A stretch of 32,426 bases of DNA from Faecalibacterium prausnitzii (GCF_003287405.1 NZ_PRLD01000018.1:1-32426), one strand, 5' to 3'. Positions 1-7,234 are shown, counted from the stretch's first letter. The notes: generated by a model from the sequence alone, not told the origin. Translations and numbers: made by a program.

Positions 1-292
1 AGATGACAAGCAGCTGCCAGAAGCCCGCCGCAAAGCTGCGCGCACCGTTTATCCCATAGACACAGACCAGCACATAGCTGATATAGCCGGGGACGCAGAC
101 GGCTTTGAACAGCAGGCTGTTGCGTCGGATGCGTTCCGGGCTTGTAAGCCCCAGTTTTACGCACCGCTGCCGCACCGCCGGGCTGTAAAGATGCACCATG
201 CCAACAGCCCCCTTGCGGATGCCCACGGCACAGATCAGAATCAACAGCGCCCCCAGTCCCAGGCCCTCCAAAATCGTTTGTAAAAGTATCAC
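1..292 (-). CDS. Partial small membrane protein, unknown function
   Basis: The gene runs off the left edge; 97 codons are visible. It starts at a GTG (292) preceded by AGGAGG at normal spacing. The GTGA start overlaps the TGA of the upstream gene, so the two are translationally coupled. A hydrophobic segment covers about residues 3-24 (rich in L, G, I), followed by a basic stretch and a second hydrophobic segment around residues 65-85, so it is an integral membrane protein. I do not recognise the family. It is the last visible gene of a minus-strand cluster that includes the MBL-fold hydrolase and two methyltransferases. Confidence 0.6.
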   Translation of the reverse strand, partial: MILLQTILEGLGLGALLILICAVGIRKGAVGMVHLYSPAVRQRCVKLGLTSPERIRRNSLLFKAVCVPGYISYVLVCVYGINGARSFAAGFWQLLVI

Positions 293-990
293 TTATTCCT
301 CCTGTATCCATTTTCGTCCCGATATTCGGGATGTTCCTTTGCATACGGGTCTTGATCGCCGCAGATGGTATAGTCGCACTTACAGCCATTCGCGCAGGTG
401 GTCGTCCGCACCAGCCTTGCGTGAAGCAGTTCCATCGCTGCAAAATCCACATTGCACAGGGCGGGCATAATGTCCGCAAATCCGAACTGCTTGGCAAATT
501 CCGCCGCCGGACACGCCGTAAATTCATAATAGATGGGCCTGCTGTTTTCGTAAGGCGCAACATCCATCTCGTAATCATGCCATGTGTCACAGTGCTTTTG
601 GGCGGTGCTGAATGCCCGATACATCAGCTTCCTCCAAAACGGCTTGTTGATATCAACAAAACGCAGCTTCCGGAAGGCCGGCAGGATCAGATTTTCTTCC
701 ATCTTCTCGATCTCGTGGAAGGATGTAACCGCCTTGCAGACCGCATAGTAGCTCATAATGGCGATGCAGTCATAGGTGCCGCCTGCGCCGTTGTGGAAGT
801 TCCGTTTACCGCCCAAATCAGTGCGCCAGTCTGAAAGAAAATCCACATACTGCCGTTGCACCTTTTCCCAAACAGCCTCTCGCTCGACTTCTGGATAATG
901 CAGAGCAATTTTTGCCTGTATTTCTTTTTTGCAGGGTTTGGAATACAGCACATGGCAGCTACGGTCAATTTGTAATTCGCTGTCCTTCAT
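289..990 (-). CDS. L-2-amino-thiazoline-4-carboxylic acid hydrolase-like protein
   Basis: The 233-aa protein resembles the ATC hydrolase family (Pfam ATC_hydrolase). The founding members open the thiazoline ring on the way to L-cysteine; most clostridial members have no proven substrate. The C-terminal part carries the family's Cys cluster, CANGCKCDYTICGD, at about residues 198-211. A buried Met-Glu-Leu-Leu-His helix lies just before it. There is no signal peptide, so it is cytoplasmic. Its ATG overlaps the stop of the upstream MBL gene (ATGA) and its stop overlaps the GTG of the next gene, so it belongs to a tightly coupled operon. Family assignment is from sequence pattern memory; the actual substrate is not inferable. 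Confidence 0.7.
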   Translation of the reverse strand: MKDSELQIDRSCHVLYSKPCKKEIQAKIALHYPEVEREAVWEKVQRQYVDFLSDWRTDLGGKRNFHNGAGGTYDCIAIMSYYAVCKAVTSFHEIEKMEENLILPAFRKLRFVDINKPFWRKLMYRAFSTAQKHCDTWHDYEMDVAPYENSRPIYYEFTACPAAEFAKQFGFADIMPALCNVDFAAMELLHARLVRTTTCANGCKCDYTICGDQDPYAKEHPEYRDENGYRRNK

Positions 991-1850
991 CTTCCCACAC
1001 CTTTCAGAAAACCGCTCTTTGCATTTTCTTCGGTGTCGTCCGATTCGTCGTAGGCATCATAGGGCGCCGATGGGTCGTGTACTCGTTTTTTGAATGGTGA
1101 ACAGCTCTTGTCTTTGTGGGCAAACGCAAAGGCAAAATTGTCCGTCCATCCCGTGTGACCGGTGATGAAATATGGATGCAGCCCACGTGCGCGCAGTTTC
1201 CGCTCCAGCTCCGCCAGTGACTGCACAGCCAGCTTATTGTCCTCCGCCAGCGAGGAAATGAAGCTGTAGCCGCCGTCCGCGCCAAACCACAGCGTGTCGC
1301 CGGTAAAAAGGTATTTATCGTCAATGAGGTAGACCATATGTCCCCATGTATGGCCGGGAACCAGAAAACACTCGATCCTGACGCCGTCAATGTCAAGTAC
1401 CTGCCCATCGTGCAGCAGTACCTTTTCGTTGTTGATCGTGACCTGCGGCAATTTATAGAGATGATAGATGACTTTTCGCCGCTCCTCGCCGGTAAGATAC
1501 CGGTTCTCGATCTCGCCGATGTACAGATTCGCATTCCGGAACAGCCCCGGACTGTCTGCTTCCACCGCACCCACATGGTCGGTGTCCTGATGGGTGATAA
1601 GGATATGGTGTATCGACTTCGGATCAATCCCAAGCCAGCCCATTTTTTCGGCAAGGCGGTCGTAGTTATATCCCGCATCGACCATAATGGTCGTATCGCC
1701 CTTGCGGTAGAAAAAGATATTTGCCACCCACTCCCGCACACAGGCGACATTTTCATCGATCCAGCCGGTGTTCAAAGGCTTGAAGATCTCCTTGCCCCGG
1801 TACATCCAGCTCATTGCTTTTCTTTGAAATTCCGTTGCCTTTTTCGACAT
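987..1850 (-). CDS. MBL-fold metallo-hydrolase
   Basis: This 287-aa metallo-beta-lactamase-fold hydrolase has the core motif THQDTDH at residues 86-92. The usual second His of HxHxDH is Asp (H87-x-D89-x-D91-H92), a variant seen in some MBL subfamilies. Further metal ligands are present: PGHTWGH near residue 166, FTGDTLW near 185 and a late TGHTGW. These support a dinuclear metal site. No signal peptide is visible, so it is a cytoplasmic hydrolase of unknown substrate. The start ATG has GAGGTG upstream. It lies 9 nt after the methyltransferase stop and overlaps the ATC-hydrolase-like gene by 4 nt. The acidic C-terminal tail (DESDDTEEN) is probably disordered. Confidence 0.85.
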   Translation of the reverse strand: MSKKATEFQRKAMSWMYRGKEIFKPLNTGWIDENVACVREWVANIFFYRKGDTTIMVDAGYNYDRLAEKMGWLGIDPKSIHHILITHQDTDHVGAVEADSPGLFRNANLYIGEIENRYLTGEERRKVIYHLYKLPQVTINNEKVLLHDGQVLDIDGVRIECFLVPGHTWGHMVYLIDDKYLFTGDTLWFGADGGYSFISSLAEDNKLAVQSLAELERKLRARGLHPYFITGHTGWTDNFAFAFAHKDKSCSPFKKRVHDPSAPYDAYDESDDTEENAKSGFLKGVGR

Positions 1851-1859
1851 GATCGCACC

Positions 1860-2468
1860 TCATTTCTGTGCTGTGATGCACAGCCAGCCCTTTTTATTTT
1901 TGTGGCTCTGAATCTGACAAAATCCTGCTTGTTCCAGATACTCTTTCAGTGCAGTGTCCGTATAGATGGTCATGCCATCGATGATCTGCGTCCATTTGTC
2001 GTCTTTTGTCGTTTCGCCGTTTGCTTCGTTACAGATGAAAAAGATTCCGCCGGGCTTCAGCACCCGATAAACCTCTCTGAAATTCTGTGCAAGCTCCGGC
2101 CAGAAGTAGACCGTTTCAAAGGCGGTCACCACATCAAACTGCTCCGCCTCAAACGGCAGCTCTGCCACACTTGCCTGTTGCACGGTACACCGTCCTGCCG
2201 CAATGGCTCTGGCATTGACTTTTCGCGCTTTTTCCACGCTGACAGCTGAGTAGTCGATGCCCTGCACCTTGCCGTTGGGGCACAGTTTCAACAGCGTTTT
2301 AATGTTCGCTCCACCGCCGCAGCCGCAGTCCAGCACCATGGCATCCGGGGCAGGCTGTAAAAAACTCAGCCCCCACGCTGCCATTGCGCTGTGGCCAACG
2401 TTCATCATGGCAACCATGATTTTCCCGCCAAGACCTACGGGCTTGCGGGTGTTTTCAAAAAAGGACAT
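1860..2468 (-). CDS. Class I SAM-dependent methyltransferase
   Basis: This 202-aa protein has SAM-binding motif I, VLDCGCGGG, at residues 45-53. A post-I acidic segment (VQGIDYSAVSVEKAR) and the motif LKPGGIFFICNE follow. It is a Methyltransf_11-type small-molecule methyltransferase; the substrate cannot be read from the sequence. Its ribosome binding site GGAGGTG overlaps the stop of the upstream methyltransferase, so the two are co-translated. Three genes in a row (two methyltransferases and the MBL hydrolase) probably form one transcript starting near 3100. Confidence 0.85.
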   Translation of the reverse strand: MSFFENTRKPVGLGGKIMVAMMNVGHSAMAAWGLSFLQPAPDAMVLDCGCGGGANIKTLLKLCPNGKVQGIDYSAVSVEKARKVNARAIAAGRCTVQQASVAELPFEAEQFDVVTAFETVYFWPELAQNFREVYRVLKPGGIFFICNEANGETTKDDKWTQIIDGMTIYTDTALKEYLEQAGFCQIQSHKNKKGWLCITAQK

Positions 2469-2469
2469 A

Positions 2470-3084
2470 TCACACCTCCGATTTCACACATTCCGTATAG
2501 GTCAGCGGAAAAGATGCCTTTAGAACAACACTTTTTCGCACTGTCCAATCATTCTGTTGCAGAAATTTTAGGTATTCTTCACTCGTCCACTTGCTGTGGA
2601 GAGGAAAGCCTGCCAGATTCATGAAAAAGGCTTTGATCTTACCGGGAAATGAGTTTTCTGCGTGCGTAAAGGTAGGCGCAATCAGCACACCGTCATCCTT
2701 CAGCACCCGTTTGATCTCTCGCAGTGATTTTTCTGGCTGAGGCACAATGTGCAGTGCGTTTGATACGATTACCACGTCGAATGATTTGCTCGCGTATGGC
2801 AGAGAAAACATATCCTGCACGGAAAAACGCAGCTTCGCAGAGTAATTCCCCCGTTTGGCCTCTGTAATCATTTCCGGAGAGGCATCCGTCGCCTCGATGT
2901 GTGCCGCTGCTTTTACGATGTGCTTGGCGATCAGTCCCGTTCCGGTAGCCACCTCCAGCACTGTTTTGTCTTTCACGACCGGACGGATCAGCTCATACAT
3001 TTTCTCGTATACTGCCCTGTCTTTTCGCATAAAGCAGTCATACAGACCTGCATTTCTGTCCCAGAAATTCTTGTGTTCTCGCAT
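2470..3084 (-). CDS. Class I SAM-dependent methyltransferase
   Basis: This is a 204-aa methyltransferase. The start is placed at ATG 3084 because AAAGGAGAG lies 7 nt upstream. A longer reading from 3114 would start inside an operator-like dyad and has no ribosome binding site. Motif I VLEVATGTG is at residues 42-50, followed by IEATDASPEMI and VSNALHIVP, typical of the UbiE/Methyltransf_25 group. It is the first gene of the cluster running down to the left edge. Two DtxR-like dyads lie just upstream, suggesting metal-dependent control of the cluster. The substrate is unknown. Confidence 0.85.
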   Translation of the reverse strand: MREHKNFWDRNAGLYDCFMRKDRAVYEKMYELIRPVVKDKTVLEVATGTGLIAKHIVKAAAHIEATDASPEMITEAKRGNYSAKLRFSVQDMFSLPYASKSFDVVIVSNALHIVPQPEKSLREIKRVLKDDGVLIAPTFTHAENSFPGKIKAFFMNLAGFPLHSKWTSEEYLKFLQQNDWTVRKSVVLKASFPLTYTECVKSEV

Positions 3085-3103
3085 TGCTGTCTCTCCTTTT
3101 ATA

Positions 3104-3119
3104 GTTAGTTTCATCTAAC
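3104..3119. promoter_or_regulatory. Operator-like dyad, proximal copy
   Basis: GTTAGTTTCATCTAAC has perfect 5-bp arms (GTTAG/CTAAC). It sits directly upstream of the ribosome binding site of the methyltransferase gene that starts at 3084. The pattern resembles DtxR/IdeR/MntR-type boxes (TTAGG...CCTAA-like). The regulator is inferred, not shown. Confidence 0.5.
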
Positions 3120-3139
3120 CATCATGCGCACATTTACAA

Positions 3140-3155
3140 GTTAGGTTCGGCTAAT
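3140..3155. promoter_or_regulatory. Operator-like dyad, distal copy
   Basis: GTTAGGTTCGGCTAAT matches the proximal dyad at 11 of 16 positions, in the same orientation and 36 bp away centre to centre. Two similar dyads bracketing a promoter region suggest cooperative binding of one repressor, probably a DtxR-family metalloregulator. Confidence 0.45.
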
Positions 3156-3167
3156 TTCATGCATTTA

Positions 3168-3189
3168 GGAAAAGCCGCATTTCTGCGGC
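3168..3189 (-). terminator. Intrinsic terminator of a short minus-strand unit
   Basis: Arms GCCGCA (3174-3179) and TGCGGC (3184-3189) have a 4-nt loop and are followed on the minus strand by TTTTCCT. It lies just downstream of the 34-aa ORF that ends at 3198. Confidence 0.55.
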
Positions 3190-3197
3190 CTTTCGGC

Positions 3198-3302
3198 TTA
3201 TACAAATAGCTTGCTGCAAGCATCACACATCTGCGCTTTCAGCCACTGAGGATAACACCTCTCGATCTCCTCCTTATGGAAACAGCCAAAATCTATTTTC
3301 AC
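3198..3302 (-). CDS. Candidate 34-aa small protein
   Basis: A GTG-started ORF of 34 codons carries four Cys residues (C7, C14 and a CDAC near the end) and charged stretches, which could bind a metal. It lies between a good promoter (3335-3363) and a terminator (3168-3189), so a transcript is likely. The start has no clear Shine-Dalgarno. An 11-codon ATG ORF overlaps its beginning in another frame, so the product could be a frameshifted remnant or the RNA could be non-coding. I do not recognise a family. Confidence 0.35.
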   Translation of the reverse strand: MKIDFGCFHKEEIERCYPQWLKAQMCDACSKLFV

Positions 3303-3334
3303 ACCATTGCGGTAACTTTTGCTTTCTTATCCAT

Positions 3335-3363
3335 ATTATATCGTGCTCACTTCTTTTTTGCAA
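3335..3363 (-). promoter_or_regulatory. Sigma-A promoter of a short unit
   Basis: On the minus strand the -35 is TTGCAA (3363-3358) and the -10 is a perfect TATAAT (3340-3335), with 17 bp between. It drives the small unit ending at the terminator around 3170. Confidence 0.6.
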
Positions 3364-3494
3364 TGGTATAGTATAGTAAGTTTAACAAGAATCCTCCGAT
3401 TTCGCGTCGGCCTCATAGGCGCACTTTAGTTGTCCTTGCAGGACTACCTACGGTTCGTTTTGACTTTTCAGTGTTCTATACAGCCAAATTTGGG
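3364..3494. other. Gene-free stretch, possible decayed sequence
   Basis: No supported gene is visible. On the minus strand one frame gives an interrupted peptide (LYRTLKSQNEP, then a stop, then QGQLKCAYEADAKSED and another stop) that looks like decayed mobile-element coding or flanking sequence. This rests on pattern memory only. Confidence 0.25.
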
Positions 3495-3524
3495 CAAAAA
3501 ACACCCCGTTAGTTTCCCAACGAG
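3495..3524 (-). terminator. Likely terminator of the 73-aa gene
   Basis: On the minus strand a short stem (CTCGTT paired with AACGGG, one wobble) is followed by GTGTTTTTTG, 16 nt after the stop of the gene ending at 3540. Confidence 0.4.
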
Positions 3525-3539
3525 ACATCGAAGATGATT

Positions 3540-3761
3540 CTATTCTGTTTTCTGTATACCTTTTGTTGAAATTTGCGCGAGGTTCGGCAGGTAAAACAGC
3601 TTATTTCCAGAAAAATCAGTCAACGGCAGAGGCTGCGCAAAGTTTTGCCGCAGCAATTCGGCAAATTCTTTGACGCTGACAGTCGAGTACTTGTATTCCA
3701 TCCGATTGAGTTCAAACAAATGCTTATCTGAAAGCATTTTGGCAAACTGTGCCCCATCCAT
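3540..3761 (-). CDS. Hypothetical 73-aa protein under a palindromic operator
   Basis: The start is taken at ATG 3761, which has GAGGTGG 5 nt upstream, rather than the GTG at 3770. The product is a small, mixed-charge soluble protein with a helical N-terminal half (AQFAKMLSDKHLFELNRM) and no membrane segment or known motif. It stands alone, with its own promoter (3806-3834), a perfect 20-bp palindrome over the start of transcription, and a probable terminator. Such an arrangement fits a self-regulated or stress-controlled gene. The function is unknown, and it could also be a fragment of a larger protein. Confidence 0.5.
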   Translation of the reverse strand: MDGAQFAKMLSDKHLFELNRMEYKYSTVSVKEFAELLRQNFAQPLPLTDFSGNKLFYLPNLAQISTKGIQKTE

Positions 3762-3777
3762 TCTGTCCACCTCGCAG

Positions 3778-3807
3778 TTGATACTTATTGATACTATATA
3801 GTATCAA
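3778..3807. promoter_or_regulatory. Perfect 20-bp palindrome with an extra half site
   Basis: TTGATACTATATAGTATCAA (3788-3807) is a perfect palindrome. A further direct copy of the half site TTGATACT lies at 3778-3785, exactly 10 bp (one helical turn) away. It sits between the -10 and the start of the 73-aa gene, a classic repressor position. The cognate regulator is not encoded next to it. Confidence 0.65.
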
Positions 3808-3834
3808 TATGCCGATTCTTTATAAAAAAGTCAA
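3806..3834 (-). promoter_or_regulatory. Promoter of the 73-aa gene
   Basis: On the minus strand TTGACT (3834-3829), 17 bp, then CATATT (3811-3806). The -10 touches the 20-bp palindrome, so an operator-bound protein would block it. Confidence 0.5.
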
Positions 3835-3872
3835 CCGAAACAGGCCGAACCAACTTTTTTCCATACTTTCCG

Positions 3873-3897
3873 TCAAAATTCCCGTGGCACAGCCACG
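3873..3897 (-). terminator. Probable terminator after the Nudix gene
   Basis: CGTGGC and GCCACG arms with a 3-nt loop lie immediately beyond the stop at 3900 and are followed on the minus strand by GGAATTTTG. The U tract is short. Confidence 0.45.
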
Positions 3898-3899
3898 AA

Positions 3900-4412
3900 T
3901 CACATCTCCATCGGCCTATTCCCCACTTCGTCCAGATACGCATTCAAAAATTCCGCTGCAAGGCTGTTGGGACGGATGTTTTCTCTGGCTTCCTGTGGGG
4001 TGAACCACTTGCAGCGGTCCACTTCGTGGTTGATATGTAGCGCCTTTGCGGTTCTGACGAAAGCCGTAAAGTTGCACATCAGCGTGTTGGACGGCTCAAA
4101 AAACTTGGTACGGTTGAACCGGAGGTGCTCTACTTCCAACCCGGTTTCTTCCCGGACTTCCCGCACCACGGCGTGTTCTTCTGCCTCACCGCGGTTCACA
4201 TATCCAGCCACCAGAATATAAGAGGGCTTGCCGTACTGCTGGATAAGCAGAATTTTCCCGGTTTCCTCATCCACAACAATCATACTGACTGCCACATTGT
4301 ACATCGGGAACCGGTATTGCTGGCATTTCGGGCAATAAGGCACAATGCCCTCTTCTTCCAGTTCTTTTTCAATCAATGCCGTACCGCATTCAAAGCAATG
4401 CTTCTGAATCAT
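3900..4412 (-). CDS. Nudix hydrolase with N-terminal zinc ribbon
   Basis: This 170-aa protein has an N-terminal zinc ribbon, CxxC at C6/C9 and C27/C30. A Nudix domain follows, with the full box GYVNRGEAEEHAVVREVREE starting at G70 (E76, R84-E85, E88-E89). Nudix enzymes cleave nucleoside diphosphates linked to another moiety using a divalent metal on the REVREE helix. The zinc ribbon plus Nudix layout recalls NudC-type NADH pyrophosphatases, though this protein is much shorter. Its start lies 2 nt after the stop of the upstream HD-domain gene, so the two are co-transcribed. Substrate specificity is not determined. Confidence 0.85.
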   Translation of the reverse strand: MIQKHCFECGTALIEKELEEEGIVPYCPKCQQYRFPMYNVAVSMIVVDEETGKILLIQQYGKPSYILVAGYVNRGEAEEHAVVREVREETGLEVEHLRFNRTKFFEPSNTLMCNFTAFVRTAKALHINHEVDRCKWFTPQEARENIRPNSLAAEFLNAYLDEVGNRPMEM

Positions 4413-4414
4413 TT

Positions 4415-4906
4415 TTACACTCCAAACACTGTTTTCGTCAGCCGGATACCTGCTGCCGTCTTCATCGTATGTTCCATAAAGGTTCGGATCGCCTGCTGGT
4501 CGTACCCGCTTTCGGACGCATTGACGATATAATCTGCCTCAATCAGAATCTGATAGTCAATGCCGTCGATCTGCGCCGGGCTATGGTGGTGCCCTACCAG
4601 ATAGGCCACCCGGTCGATCTGTTCTGCTGTCATGCCGGTATCCGCCAAGAACTCCCGCACCAGCGGGGCACCCTCCTGCTCCTGATATTTACCATTGGTG
4701 TTGCCGTACTTTTTGCGGCAGAGCGGGCAGGCGATATCGTGGGTGATGGCCGCCACCTCCAGAATAAACTGCGTGTCTGCGTCCAGCCCCTCCAGCTCAC
4801 CAATGGTTTTGGCATAGGTCCACACACAGCTCAGGTGCGTGATGTCATGGATATTCCCTTCGGAAAAGGCGATCATCTTTTCCATGATCTGTGCAATGGT
4901 CATCAT
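4415..4906 (-). CDS. HD-domain phosphohydrolase
   Basis: This is a 163-aa HD-superfamily protein. The start is set at ATG 4906, which has CGGGAG 7 nt upstream; a GTG at 4915 overlaps that site. The metal-binding pattern is visible: H24, H56-D57 (AAITHDIACPLC), then LVGHHHSP and EADYIVNASE. These proteins are usually (p)ppGpp- or nucleotide-related phosphohydrolases, but small stand-alone members are poorly characterised. Pairing with the Nudix gene suggests a nucleotide clean-up role, which is an inference. Confidence 0.8.
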   Translation of the reverse strand: MMTIAQIMEKMIAFSEGNIHDITHLSCVWTYAKTIGELEGLDADTQFILEVAAITHDIACPLCRKKYGNTNGKYQEQEGAPLVREFLADTGMTAEQIDRVAYLVGHHHSPAQIDGIDYQILIEADYIVNASESGYDQQAIRTFMEHTMKTAAGIRLTKTVFGV

Positions 4907-4958
4907 TTGTTTCACTCCCGTTTTTAATGCTTAAATGTTCACCTTGATAAACGCGAAC

Positions 4959-5219
4959 TTATTCTTCAAATTTTTTATGACACTTTGGACATTCTTTAGG
5001 GATCGGCCTATAACCAACAAGCGAGCAACCGCAATAAGGACATTTCATCATGGTGAGATGATATACAATACCACCAATAACAACCATTGCACCGATTAGC
5101 AGGCATAGGTTTACTCTGTACTCCTTTGCCGTCATTGCTCCTATTACTGCGAGCAATATTCCTATCATCAAAATGATCCAAGAAATGGCGGCCTGCTTTT
5201 GTGGGCTATTGTTTTTCAT
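4959..5219 (-). CDS. Small two-TM membrane protein with C-terminal zinc ribbon
   Basis: This 86-aa protein has two hydrophobic segments (about residues 11-29 and 36-56). They are followed by a cytoplasm-type zinc ribbon with CPYCGC and CPKCH. The start has GGAG 9 nt upstream. The family is not recognised. Zinc-ribbon tails on small membrane proteins are common in Firmicutes and rarely have an assigned function. It is probably an independent gene between the HD/Nudix pair and DUF554. Confidence 0.6.
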   Translation of the reverse strand: MKNNSPQKQAAISWIILMIGILLAVIGAMTAKEYRVNLCLLIGAMVVIGGIVYHLTMMKCPYCGCSLVGYRPIPKECPKCHKKFEE

Positions 5220-5248
5220 ATAATCACACTCCCTCTACAAATTCCGAT

Positions 5249-5968
5249 TCATAAAATCCCCGCCAGCGCCACTGCAACCAGAAGGGACGGCAGCAGGTTT
5301 GCCATCTTGATAGTTCTTGGCCATACCAGATTGATGCCCACACAAAAAATCAGAATATTTCCTACCAGCGAGAGATTGTTCAGCACAGCGTCCGTCATAA
5401 AGCCGGACAGCACTACCGCAAGAGCCGTCATAGCACCTTGCAGAACTGCCACCGGAATAAATGAAAACACGCAGCCCTTGCCCATGGAGGACGCCATGAT
5501 GAGCACAATGATAAAGTCCAGAATCGCTTTTGCCACCAGCGTGGAATGGTCGCCGCAGATGCCATCCTGAATGGAGCCGATGACGGCCATGGCCCCGATG
5601 CTCACCGTCAGGGATGCCGACACGAAGCCGTTGACGAACTGGTTGTCGCCGTCACTGCCAGTCTTGTGTTTGAGCCACTCGCCAAAGCGTTCAAACTGTG
5701 CATCCAGATCAATAAGTTCACCCAGCAGCGCACCCAACGCCAGCGATAGAATCATGACCATAGAGCCACCGGTGCTCAAAGTTCCGTCTGGCCTAACCGT
5801 CAGTATCTTGGAGAGCGTTCCCGCCGCTCCCAGAAACACCACGGAAAAGCCCGTGGCTTTGATGATTGTATCCTGATAGCGCTCTTTCAGAAAGCGTTTG
5901 AACAAAATACCCAGCACACCGCCCATCACAATGGCCAGCGCATTGATGATCGTTCCCAATCCCCGCAT
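5249..5968 (-). CDS. DUF554 family membrane protein
   Basis: This 239-aa protein begins with GTIINALAIVMGGVLGILFKR, close to the conserved DUF554 (YqgA/YdfK-like) start. The rest is hydrophobic and glycine-rich, with about six to seven membrane segments. A conserved-looking DGTLSTGG/GDNQFVNGFVSASLTVSIGAMAVIGS section is typical of this family. It is an integral membrane protein; its transport or other role is not established. A good ribosome binding site (AAAGGA) supports the start at 5968. The msrA gene ends 17 nt upstream, so the two may share a transcript. Confidence 0.8.
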   Translation of the reverse strand: MRGLGTIINALAIVMGGVLGILFKRFLKERYQDTIIKATGFSVVFLGAAGTLSKILTVRPDGTLSTGGSMVMILSLALGALLGELIDLDAQFERFGEWLKHKTGSDGDNQFVNGFVSASLTVSIGAMAVIGSIQDGICGDHSTLVAKAILDFIIVLIMASSMGKGCVFSFIPVAVLQGAMTALAVVLSGFMTDAVLNNLSLVGNILIFCVGINLVWPRTIKMANLLPSLLVAVALAGIL

Positions 5969-5985
5969 TTTCGTTTTTCCTTTGC

Positions 5986-6510
5986 TTACTGATTCCTGTA
6001 TTTGTTTAAGACTTCATCCGGGATATGACAGTAGCTGCAATCTTCCGGGTACCGCTCCAGATGATGCTGATGCTCCTCTGCACTCCGGACGTAATTCGTC
6101 AGCGGCAGCACTTCCACAACGATTTTATCCCGGTCCTTCCGGCTGTCAATAAAGGCTCTTGCTTCTTCCAGATGTCCGAGATTTGTGCTGTAAAGCCCCG
6201 TGCGATACTTTTTTCCAACATCAACGCCCTGTTTGTTCAGGCTGTACGGGTCGATGATTTCAAACAGATGCTCCATAAGCTCTGTAACACTGGTACATTT
6301 CTCATCAAAGACCACTTTAACGCACTCTGCGTATCCATCATACGGGCCGTCCAGCGTGTTTGTTGTTCCGTTGGCTCTCCCGGCTTCGGTCGTCCGTACA
6401 CCGGGCACCGTGTCAAAAAAATGCTGGACGCCCCAAAGGCACCCGCCTGCAATGTATACCGTTTCCATACTCTTGACTTTCCTTCTTCTACTGGTATAGT
6501 TTGCATCCAT
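5986..6510 (-). CDS. msrA: Peptide-methionine (S)-S-oxide reductase
   Basis: This is a 174-aa MsrA. The start is put at ATG 6510, preceded by AAAGGAG; a longer frame from 6585 lacks a site. The catalytic motif is GGCLWGVQHFF with C24 as the sulfenic-acid Cys (usual GCFW, here Leu for Phe). The Tyr/Glu residues of the active site are represented in YDGYAECVKVVFDE. A region near residue 142 (EEHQHHLERYP) matches the family's conserved end. It repairs S-oxidised methionine in the cytoplasm with thioredoxin-type reductants. No MsrB partner is adjacent. Neighbouring oxidative-stress genes (PNPOx-like protein upstream) fit. Confidence 0.92.
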   Translation of the reverse strand: MDANYTSRRRKVKSMETVYIAGGCLWGVQHFFDTVPGVRTTEAGRANGTTNTLDGPYDGYAECVKVVFDEKCTSVTELMEHLFEIIDPYSLNKQGVDVGKKYRTGLYSTNLGHLEEARAFIDSRKDRDKIVVEVLPLTNYVRSAEEHQHHLERYPEDCSYCHIPDEVLNKYRNQ

Positions 6511-6595
6511 GCTCTGTACTCCTTTCGGCCGTGAAATCTTTTGTTTATACTCGATTTCCATGATGCACCCCTTTATAACTTCCACAAACGCGAAT

Positions 6596-7072
6596 TTATC
6601 GTTCCTGTATTTCCTTACCGCTGAGGTGCTCCACTTCTATTTCGAAAATTTGCACAGCCTTTCCTGCGTGGGCAATTTCCTCATCAACTAACTGTTCGCT
6701 GGGATAGTATTTCATTGCAAATCGTTTTAACAGAGTTGTTGCTCTTGCACCGGATTCTACGAGGTGGCATCTGCCGAAAACCACAACGCTCTGCACAAAC
6801 GGTGCCCAATCTTCTTCTTTGATGGTTTCATTTCCATATACCGTGAAGCATACTTTGTCACAGGCACGCAGTGCATCTACTTTATGACCTACTCGTGCTC
6901 CATGAAAATAAATTTTCTGCGCATCGTCATCGTAGACATAATTGATAGGAATTGCATAGGGATATCCGTCATCTCCATTTACGGCAAGAACGCCACGTCG
7001 GCTGGACTGCAAAAGAGTCTTTGCTGCATCGGTGCTGATTTCATTTTTCTTTTTACGAATTGTTCTGAACAT
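6596..7072 (-). CDS. Pyridoxamine 5'-phosphate oxidase family (NimA-like) flavoprotein
   Basis: This 158-aa protein starts at ATG 7072, which has AAGGAG at 9-nt spacing; the track-length start at 7099 has none. The split-barrel flavin-binding fold is indicated by RRGVLAVNGDDGYPYAIPINYVYD, IYFHGARVGHKVDALRACDKVCFTVYG and a late HLSGKE. This is the layout of NimA-like nitroreductase or heme/flavin-binding PNPOx proteins of anaerobes. It is probably an FMN- or F420-type reductase or detoxification protein. The exact substrate is unknown. Confidence 0.8.
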   Translation of the reverse strand: MFRTIRKKKNEISTDAAKTLLQSSRRGVLAVNGDDGYPYAIPINYVYDDDAQKIYFHGARVGHKVDALRACDKVCFTVYGNETIKEEDWAPFVQSVVVFGRCHLVESGARATTLLKRFAMKYYPSEQLVDEEIAHAGKAVQIFEIEVEHLSGKEIQER

Positions 7073-7181
7073 GATATTGTTCTCCTTACGCTGATACAAT
7101 TCCGATTTATCAAATAAGAATTTCCGTCAATTTTTCTCTTGATGCGGCTCACTTCTAAGAGTAGGAACGAACTGTTCTGTT

Positions 7182-7219
7182 GCCGGAGACGGACCTTTCG
7201 GGTCGGTCTCCGGCAGTAT
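7182..7219 (+). terminator. Strong hairpin with plus-strand T tract
   Basis: A 14-bp stem with one mismatch (7182-7195 with 7201-7214, loop TTTCG) is followed on the plus strand by AGTATTTTTG. It has the polarity of a plus-strand terminator, but no plus-strand gene precedes it. It may be left from a lost gene or act as an insulator. Confidence 0.45.
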
Positions 7220-7234
7220 TTTTGTTATCGCCTA

